A stretch of 6,639 bases of DNA. Origin: Verrucomicrobiota bacterium (lineage in GTDB: Bacteria > Verrucomicrobiota > Verrucomicrobiia > Limisphaerales > UBA9464). This document shows, in pieces, positions 1 to 6,639 of this stretch. Each line of letters opens with the position of its first letter. Positions within the stretch are counted from its first letter, which is position 1. The notes below the pieces were generated by a model. It was not told the origin of the DNA and searched no databases. It was given only the letters and a program-made list of their open reading frames with translations. The position numbers and the translations under genes are program-made. Location of the stretch: assembly GCA_026397675.1 (NCBI GenBank), contig JAPLUH010000070.1:1-6639 (forward strand), given 5' to 3'.

Positions 1-37
1 GGTGGTGAAGGCGAACGAGCGGATCATAGCGGTCGCT

Positions 38-129
38 GGCGACGCTACCGTGTCGGAAGCCGGCGGCAAAGCCGGGAAACGGGTCCATCTTGGAACCCGC
101 GCAGCGGTGCGATCCCACCCGGTAGCGCC
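38..129 (+). ncRNA. Candidate structured RNA of unknown class (multi-branch fold)
   Basis: A closing stem can form between GCTACCG (44-50) and CGGTAGC (120-126), extended past a 3-nt bulge by GGC (38-40) with GCC (127-129). Inside it sit three hairpins: CCGGC/GCCGG (60-64/71-75), CGGGTCC/GGAACCCG with one bulged A (80-86/92-99), and a short CGC/GCG (100-102/109-111). This makes a four-way-junction-like shape. T5 runs follow at 155-159 and 167-171. A GGACCC at 161-166, directly before the second T run, could pair with GGGTCC at 81-86 and so compete with the middle hairpin. A cobalamin riboswitch upstream of a B12-dependent enzyme would be logical, and a GGGAA (74-78) lies before a hairpin. However, the CCCGC-ACTGT core and the B12 box are not recognisable. 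A family-specific element such as the reported nrdJ RNA motif is possible but was not compared. The fold was drawn by eye, with no covariation or energy calculation, and GC-rich DNA pairs easily by chance. Confidence 0.28.
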
Positions 130-314
130 CCGGATTTCAGGCCTCGGACAACGATTTTTCGGACCCTTTTTCGAGACGACTGGAGGAGGCCTCACGGACA
201 GCACCTTCGGCGAGGTCCAAACACCCGGTTTGATCCATGAAAAAGCCCCAGCAAGGTCGAAGCCGGCTCGTTTACAATTGTCATAAAAGGAGAGTTTCCA
301 CTGGGTTAACGAGA

Positions 315-361
315 ACGTAGCTTTTTGTGGAGAAGCGACTTGTAACCACAAGATATGGGGG
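315..361 (+). promoter_or_regulatory. Possible tandem NrdR boxes controlling nrdJ
   Basis: NrdR is the widespread repressor of ribonucleotide reductase genes. It binds two 16-bp boxes about three helical turns apart. The sequence CCACAAGATATGGGGG (346-361) matches 11 of 16 positions of the remembered consensus acaCwAtATaTwGtgt, including all six strongly conserved bases. Exactly 31 bp upstream, 315-330 ends in TTTTTGTGG and matches 9 of 16, mainly in its right half. The spacer is 15 bp. TTGTGG (325-330) and CCACAA (346-351) are also a perfect inverted repeat. A weak promoter, TTGTAA (340-345) and TAATTT (362-367) with a 16-nt gap, would enclose the second box, which fits repression. The match is degenerate and was found by scanning, so chance is a real alternative. 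Confidence 0.32.
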
Positions 362-410
362 TAATTTCGTTCTCCGCCCCAACCCGTTGGGTCGGAAACA
401 ACTGAAGAAA

Positions 411-443
411 GCCAAAAAATATGCTCACCCCCCATTTTTTGGC
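411..443 (+). repeat. Perfect 10-bp inverted repeat in the nrdJ leader
   Basis: GCCAAAAAAT (411-420) is exactly complementary to ATTTTTTGGC (434-443), with a 13-nt loop. The stem is AT-rich, unlike the surrounding DNA. The T6 run lies inside the 3' arm and is followed by GGCC, so this does not look like a standard intrinsic terminator. It could be an mRNA hairpin in the 5' UTR or a protein-binding palindrome. No function is assigned. Confidence 0.6.
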
Positions 444-475
444 CAGAGGCAGAAGTTTTCAGCGAATCAATCCAA

Positions 476-502
476 CCCGATTGCCAATCCATACCAATCG
501 GG
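476..502 (+). repeat. Perfect 8-bp inverted repeat with a competing inner pairing
   Basis: CCCGATTG (476-483) pairs exactly with CAATCGGG (495-502) around an 11-nt loop. The same left arm can instead pair locally through GATTG (479-483) with CAATC (485-489), because CCAATC is repeated at 484-489 and 494-499. The two pairings exclude each other. The element lies 64 nt before the nrdJ start, so it would sit in the 5' UTR if transcription begins upstream of it. The role is unknown. Confidence 0.55.
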
Positions 503-565
503 AGTGATCTGAGCCGCCCAAGACACCCAACCCAAGATTCAATCCCCGAACACTCTATCCTGCCC

Positions 566-3715
<3,150 letters not shown>

Positions 3716-3736
3716 TCGGCCCTCCACGGGCTAAGA

Positions 3737-3757
3737 GCCTGACAGGCCTGACAGGCC
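3737..3757 (+). repeat. Short tandem repeat GCCTGACAG before the nrdJ terminator
   Basis: GCCTGACAG occurs twice head to tail (3737-3745 and 3746-3754), followed by GCC (3755-3757), about 2.3 units. The last part overlaps the 5' arm of the terminator hairpin. It most likely reflects replication slippage. Each unit can form a tiny GCCT/AGGC hairpin that might compete with the terminator stem. Confidence 0.7.
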
Positions 3758-3799
3758 GGGAAGTGTGATCCACAGTGATCAACGCTTCCCGGCCTTTTT
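3753..3799 (+). terminator. Strong Rho-independent terminator of nrdJ
   Basis: AGGCCGGGAAG (3753-3763) pairs perfectly with CTTCCCGGCCT (3785-3795), and the T5 run is 3795-3799. The loop region can extend the stem with GTGATC (3765-3770) against GATCAAC (3777-3783), leaving a six-base apical loop and one bulged A. It starts 37 nt after the nrdJ stop codon and separates nrdJ from the downstream unit. Confidence 0.92.
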
Positions 3800-3898
3800 C
3801 GTGCTCGGGCATCCCCTTCTCGGTCGCAACGTCCGCGTCACCCATTCATCACCAGACTGTTGGATGAACTGCAGACGACCGCCGAATAGATTGAGGAA

Positions 3899-4702
3899 GT
3901 GCGGTGTTCTTCAAAACCTCTCAAATCGACTAGAAAACGAGCTCAGATCGTCGGATTCACGCTGATCGAGTTGCTGGTGGTGATCGCCATCATCGCCGTG
4001 CTGGCCTCCATGCTGCTCCCGGCCCTGTCGAGCGCGAAGTCCAAGGCCCAAGGCATCGCCTGCCTGAACCACTTGCGCCAGCTGGGGGTGGCCCTTCACC
4101 TGTACACCAACGACAACTCCGACGGTTTCCCTCCCATTCAGGCGCGCATTCCCAACGGCGAATCCAGCTGGCGCGCTTACCTCTACCCCAACGTCGGCCA
4201 GAACCCGAGGGTCTACGACTGCCCAGCCGAAAAGAACGATGTCTACGCCAGCGCCAAAACCCGGCCGAATTCGCGGCCCAGTCCCTGGGTGATCGGCCAA
4301 TTGACGCCCGGCGAGATCGAGATCCCCAGCGGCCTGGCGGCCGTCAACGTGCACTGGCTTTCGGGAGGTGCCCAGCCGCCCTTTGGACGGCCGGCCGGGT
4401 ATGAAAACAACCTGTGCCGGTGGGGAATGGTGGAGGCGGCCTCGCAGTTAATCCTGTTCGGAGACGGCCACAGCGACGTGTACGGGGTGTGGCCCTCAGA
4501 CCGTTGGTGGATCTGGAAAGAACTGGGCGACGCCAATCAACCGGGTTTCAACCGGCTGGCCCAAGGCGACAAGGGGGCGGTGCGGCATCAGCGCCGTTCC
4601 AACTACGCCTTCGCCGACGGAAGCGCTCGCTCGCTCGACCCAGGCCGAATCCCTTGCAACACCAACGAGTGCTGGTGGTCGGCCAAGGCCGATCCCCACT
4701 GA
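3899..4702 (+). CDS. Prepilin-type N-terminal cleavage/methylation protein with H-X9-DG C-terminus (pseudopilin-like)
   Basis: The 267-residue protein has a classic class III (type IV prepilin) leader: a basic stretch KSTRKRAQIVG, cleavage expected after G19, then FTLIELLVVIAIIAVLAS with F at mature position 1 and the invariant Glu at position 5 (E24). The hydrophobic helix covers about residues 20-43. It is followed by the usual SAKSKAQGIACLNHLRQLG segment and a globular domain. Near the end, H230 and D240-G241 fit the H-X9-DG motif (RHQRRSNYAFADG) of the 'prepilin-type processing-associated' families abundant in Verrucomicrobia, Planctomycetes and Lentisphaerae. Such proteins are thought to be exported and processed by a prepilin peptidase and to assemble as pseudopilins of type II secretion-like systems; the specific substrate is unknown. 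The start is GTG 3899, because an in-frame TAG lies at 3887 and no ATG is available. GAGGAA (3893-3898) abuts the GTG, too close for a normal Shine-Dalgarno site. The next gene follows 7 nt later, suggesting an operon. Confidence 0.86.
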   Translation: MRCSSKPLKSTRKRAQIVGFTLIELLVVIAIIAVLASMLLPALSSAKSKAQGIACLNHLRQLGVALHLYTNDNSDGFPPIQARIPNGESSWRAYLYPNVGQNPRVYDCPAEKNDVYASAKTRPNSRPSPWVIGQLTPGEIEIPSGLAAVNVHWLSGGAQPPFGRPAGYENNLCRWGMVEAASQLILFGDGHSDVYGVWPSDRWWIWKELGDANQPGFNRLAQGDKGAVRHQRRSNYAFADGSARSLDPGRIPCNTNECWWSAKADPH

Positions 4703-4709
4703 CACGCCC

Positions 4710-5198
4710 ATGGCCACTCCGAAAAATCTCCGGCTCATCGGAGCCGCTGTGGCAGCGGCCGCGGCCCTGGCACTGCTGTACCGGACCTGGTCGTCCGACA
4801 CCGGCGGACCCCGGGGATTCTTCTACGACCTGAGCGCCGGACGGCTCTTCGAGGGCCCCATCGACGCCATCCCCCCGGTCGCCGGTGTCGATGGTCCCGA
4901 TGCCGACGGCTACCGCGCGGTGATCGTCTCAGTGAGCGGCAAGCCCGAGGAGCGGTCGTCGTGGCGTGTGGCCTACCTCGAGCGCTACTCGCCCGAGTTG
5001 CAGCGGCAGATGGAGCAGGCCCGGCAGGGAGGACCCTCCCCCACAATCCCGCGCTCGGAAGCCCAGGCCCACCGCTGGGTGCGCCGGACCAACGACACCG
5101 AATGGGTTCCCATCGGCTCCGAGGCGGGCGTGCAAATTGTCACCGGATGGGCTCAACCCGGTCCCGACGGCATCACGCCGGTGGTCTGCACCCCTTGA
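4710..5198 (+). CDS. Small membrane-anchored protein of unknown function, paired with the prepilin gene
   Basis: The 162-residue product starts with an uncleaved-looking hydrophobic segment (about residues 8-26, rich in Ala/Leu, preceded by MATPKN). This predicts one N-terminal membrane anchor with the rest outside the cytoplasm. The body begins FFYDLSAGRLFEGP...AIPPV (37-57), followed by YRAVIVSVSG (68-77), VAYLERYSPE (87-96) and EWVPIGSEAGVQIV (131-144), and ends in VVCTP. From memory, similar 'YYDL.TG.LF...IPPI' proteins occur in Verrucomicrobia and Planctomycetes, often beside prepilin genes, but no function is known to me. The start ATG is 7 nt after the prepilin stop, so the two are probably co-transcribed and perhaps translationally coupled. 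No Shine-Dalgarno sequence is seen. A role as accessory or minor component next to the pseudopilin is only an inference from position and anchor. Confidence 0.78.
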   Translation: MATPKNLRLIGAAVAAAAALALLYRTWSSDTGGPRGFFYDLSAGRLFEGPIDAIPPVAGVDGPDADGYRAVIVSVSGKPEERSSWRVAYLERYSPELQRQMEQARQGGPSPTIPRSEAQAHRWVRRTNDTEWVPIGSEAGVQIVTGWAQPGPDGITPVVCTP

Positions 5199-5244
5199 AG
5201 TTCCGCGATCACGAACTCCCGACCTCACCCTCCCATCTTCCCTG

Positions 5245-5285
5245 TGAACCAACCCCACCCTGAACCCCTGAACCTCAATTGAACC
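5245..5285 (+). repeat. Four TGAACC hexamers in the leader of the secreted-protein gene
   Basis: TGAACC occurs at 5245, 5261, 5269 and 5280, the last ending one base before the ATG. The 88-nt gap is C-rich and G-poor, with no Shine-Dalgarno sequence and no terminator after the preceding gene. A weak AGTTC/GAACT inverted repeat (5199-5203/5213-5217) opens the gap. The hexamers may be low-complexity leader sequence. Their spacing (16, 8 and 11 bp) is irregular. Confidence 0.5.
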
Positions 5286-5286
5286 C

Positions 5287-6639
5287 ATGAAACCATCCCC
5301 ATCCTCCCGGTACTCGCAACCTGGGCGACTCCCGAAGGCCGCGCTCCTGGCCTGCCTGCTCGGCAGCCAAGCCCTCACCGCGCAATCCGTCGTCACCAGC
5401 CTTGAGAACTACTTCCCGGGCGAGGCCATCTCGGTGTCCTTCGCCGGTGGTCCTGGCAATTCCAAGGATTGGATCGGCGTCTATCCCGAAGGCGTGACCC
5501 CGGGCTCGACCGGCTCGACCATTTGGAACTACGTCAACGGCACACGCTCTCCGGGGGCCGGTCTCCGCGAGGGCTCCATGACCTTCGGCTCAGGCCTGAA
5601 CCTCGCCGGCGTCTGGACCGCCTACCTCCTGGTCAATGACGGCTACACGGTGGTGACCAACGTCTCCTTCAATGTCATCGCGCCGACGGCTCCGGCCGTA
5701 CGCCCCTCCGCCAACCGGTACGCCCCCGGGCAGACCATCAATTTCGGGTTCACCAACGGTCCCGCCAACCCGAAGGACTGGATCGGCGTCTATCCCGAAG
5801 GCGTGACCCCGGGCTCGACCGGCTCGACCATTTGGAACTACGTGGATGGAACTCAGGCGGGCAATGCAGGCAAGGCCAGCGGTTTGATCACCTTCCAAAA
5901 AGGCCTCACCGCCGCCGGCAACTACCGCGCCTACCTGCTGGAGAACGACGGATACACGATCCTCGCCAGTGAGCCCATCACCGTGGCCGTCCCGATCATC
6001 AGCGGGGCGAGCGTGGTTTCCACAAGCCCGGCCCCCGACGCTACCGGAGTGGCGCCGAACGCCCCTTACCGGGCCGAACTGACCAACGGCATCGCGCTCG
6101 CGTCGATCCGCCTCTCGTTGAACGGCAAAGCCGCAGCGGCCATCGTGACCGGCACCGCCCAGCAAGCCTCGGTGAGCTTCACCAACGCAGTGTTGCTGGC
6201 CCCGGCCTCTTCGAACGTCTATGTGCTGTCCTTCTCGGACACCGGTGTCCCGGCCAAGACCTTCAACCTCACCAATGCGTTTCAGGTGGCCAACTACCGG
6301 AACATCGAACTGCCCGCGCCTCTGGTGTTCGAGAACTTCGATGCGATTCCCGAGGGACAGGTGCCCGCCGGTTGGACGCGCAAGTCTTACGTCGAGATCG
6401 CCAACCCCGAGCTCGACTTCGGCAACCTCGGCTCCGCGGCGTATGCCGATTGGACCAGCGTGGATGCCTCGCGGTTCAACGGCAGCTTCGTCACCTACAA
6501 CAATCCCGAAAACCCCGCTGACTGGGGGACGGACTACCAACGGGTGAACGTGATCAACCCGGCCAACGTGGTGAACGGACAAATCCTGAATGAACCGCTG
6601 GCCAAGGGTCGTTTCCTCTTCAGCACCTCGGGATATTCG
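5287..6639 (+). CDS. Large secreted modular protein with two DWIGVY beta-sandwich-like modules (3' end outside window)
   Basis: The frame stays open from ATG 5287 to the window edge: 451 codons with no stop, so the protein is C-terminally partial here. Residues 1-32 form a signal peptide with a long basic/polar n-region, hydrophobic AALLACLLGSQAL (18-30) and probable cleavage after A32 (LTA|QS). C23 lies too early in the hydrophobic core for a convincing lipobox. Two homologous modules follow, about 35-132 and 138-235, each with PGE/PGQ, FxxGP, KDWIGVYPEGVTPGSTGST (60-78 and 163-181), IWNYV and AYLLxNDGYT. This pattern resembles N-terminal modules of secreted verrucomicrobial proteins, some of them metallophosphoesterases. 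Residues about 240-335 look like an Ig-like domain (STSPAPDATGVAPNAPYRAE). From 347, VFENFDAIPEGQVPAGW begins a region resembling a carbohydrate-binding or 'choice-of-anchor'-type jelly roll. The catalytic part, if any, lies beyond the window. No Shine-Dalgarno sequence precedes the start. The gene may be part of the preceding operon or have its own promoter in the 88-bp gap. Confidence 0.9.
   Translation, partial: MKPSPSSRYSQPGRLPKAALLACLLGSQALTAQSVVTSLENYFPGEAISVSFAGGPGNSKDWIGVYPEGVTPGSTGSTIWNYVNGTRSPGAGLREGSMTFGSGLNLAGVWTAYLLVNDGYTVVTNVSFNVIAPTAPAVRPSANRYAPGQTINFGFTNGPANPKDWIGVYPEGVTPGSTGSTIWNYVDGTQAGNAGKASGLITFQKGLTAAGNYRAYLLENDGYTILASEPITVAVPIISGASVVSTSPAPDATGVAPNAPYRAELTNGIALASIRLSLNGKAAAAIVTGTAQQASVSFTNAVLLAPASSNVYVLSFSDTGVPAKTFNLTNAFQVANYRNIELPAPLVFENFDAIPEGQVPAGWTRKSYVEIANPELDFGNLGSAAYADWTSVDASRFNGSFVTYNNPENPADWGTDYQRVNVINPANVVNGQILNEPLAKGRFLFSTSGYS
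5464..5843 (+). repeat. Two near-identical 71-bp copies within tandem modules
   Basis: Positions 5464-5534 and 5773-5843 are 71 bp each, 309 bp (103 codons) apart, and differ at one base only (T5469 versus C5778, a synonymous Asp codon change). Sequence on either side in the same modules has diverged strongly. Each copy contains a nested perfect tandem 9-mer, GGCTCGACC twice (5503-5520 and 5812-5829), encoding the GST-GST part of PGSTGST. Confidence 0.93.

Larger units (their letters stand above)
1..565 (+). other. Long non-coding leader/intergenic region upstream of nrdJ
   Basis: No convincing protein gene is visible here. The two open frames on the + strand (2-286 and 327-512) give proteins with no recognisable motif and no good ribosome site. 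The stretch is instead rich in potential RNA or operator structure: nested pairings at 38-129, a 7-bp stem joining 139-145 to 186-192, T5 runs at 155-159 and 167-171, and a GGAC/GTCC pair (196-199/215-218) around a UUCG-containing loop. It also holds an ACAATTGT palindrome at 274-281 and inverted repeats at 411-443 and 476-502. The direct repeat GAAGCCGGC occurs at 56-64 and 259-267. The last 60 bases before the nrdJ start are C-rich and G-poor. No hallmark of RNase P RNA, tmRNA, SRP RNA or a tRNA was found. Part of the 5' end could be the 3' UTR of a gene lying outside the window. Confidence 0.6.

Noticed and set aside
38..130. c-di-GMP (GEMM-I) riboswitch, from GGCAAAGCC and GGTAGCG-like strings
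   Set aside because: The strings are in the wrong arrangement. The GNRA-loop hairpin and its receptor order are missing.
38..160. Canonical cobalamin riboswitch
   Set aside because: The biological context fits and a GGGAA precedes a hairpin, but the GGTGnnAATCC, CCCGCnACTGT and B12-box elements are absent or too degraded to claim by eye.
2..286. 94-codon + strand open frame at the window start
   Set aside because: There is no recognisable motif and no ribosome site visible within the window. The region shows RNA-like pairing instead. It may also continue from outside the window, so it cannot be excluded fully.
327..512. 61-codon + strand open frame in the nrdJ leader
   Set aside because: It has a GTG start without a Shine-Dalgarno sequence and a composition unlike the genes here, and it spans the inverted repeats at 411-443 and 476-502.
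3860..3889. Promoter (TTGGAT, then a GAATAG-like -10) before the prepilin gene
   Set aside because: Only a weak match at -35 and almost none at -10, so it is not supportable.
3765..3965. 66-codon + strand open frame between nrdJ and the prepilin gene
   Set aside because: It starts inside the terminator hairpin loop and overlaps the prepilin start in another frame. The product has no motif.
5307..5360. Lipoprotein signal (LLAC at residues 20-23) in the secreted protein
   Set aside because: The hydrophobic stretch before C23 is only about five residues and the -2 position is Leu. A type I signal peptide cleaved near A32 fits better.
5590..6582. 330-codon open frame on the - strand
   Set aside because: It is antisense to the secreted modular protein, whose + frame has a signal peptide and internal homologous modules. 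The - strand translation is low-complexity Gly/Val/Arg with no recognisable domain.

Overview
The window looks like a GC-rich bacterial chromosome segment, most likely from the Verrucomicrobiota (Pedosphaera/Limisphaera-like). This is inferred from gene content. It carries a prepilin-like protein with a verrucomicrobial/planctomycete-type H-X9-DG C-terminus, a small anchored companion protein, and an exported protein with tandem 'KDWIGVYPEG' modules. Three of the four genes have no Shine-Dalgarno-like sequence before the start. All four genes lie on the + strand.

Layout: 1-565 is a long region with no convincing protein gene. It holds a possible multi-branched RNA fold (38-129), a second stem (139-192), a degenerate pair of NrdR-like boxes with 31-bp periodicity (315-361), and two perfect inverted repeats (411-443 and 476-502). 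Next comes nrdJ (566-3715), the adenosylcobalamin-dependent class II ribonucleotide reductase. It is complete, with all catalytic cysteines and the C-terminal cysteine tail, and it ends at a strong intrinsic terminator (3753-3799). A second transcription unit follows: a type IV prepilin-like/pseudopilin protein (3899-4702), then after a 7-nt gap a small membrane-anchored protein of unknown function (4710-5198). After 88 bp comes a large secreted modular protein (5287 to the window end). It is cut by the window edge and so has no visible stop.

How the parts fit: nrdJ supplies dNTPs and is a self-contained unit, probably with its own regulation in the long leader. The downstream genes concern the cell envelope and secretion and are functionally unrelated to nrdJ. 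No mobile element, CRISPR array, tRNA or rRNA was recognised. The points most worth a second look are the unexplained nrdJ leader, an A9 slippery run near the nrdJ 3' end, and a 71-bp near-identical segment shared by two otherwise diverged modules of the secreted protein.
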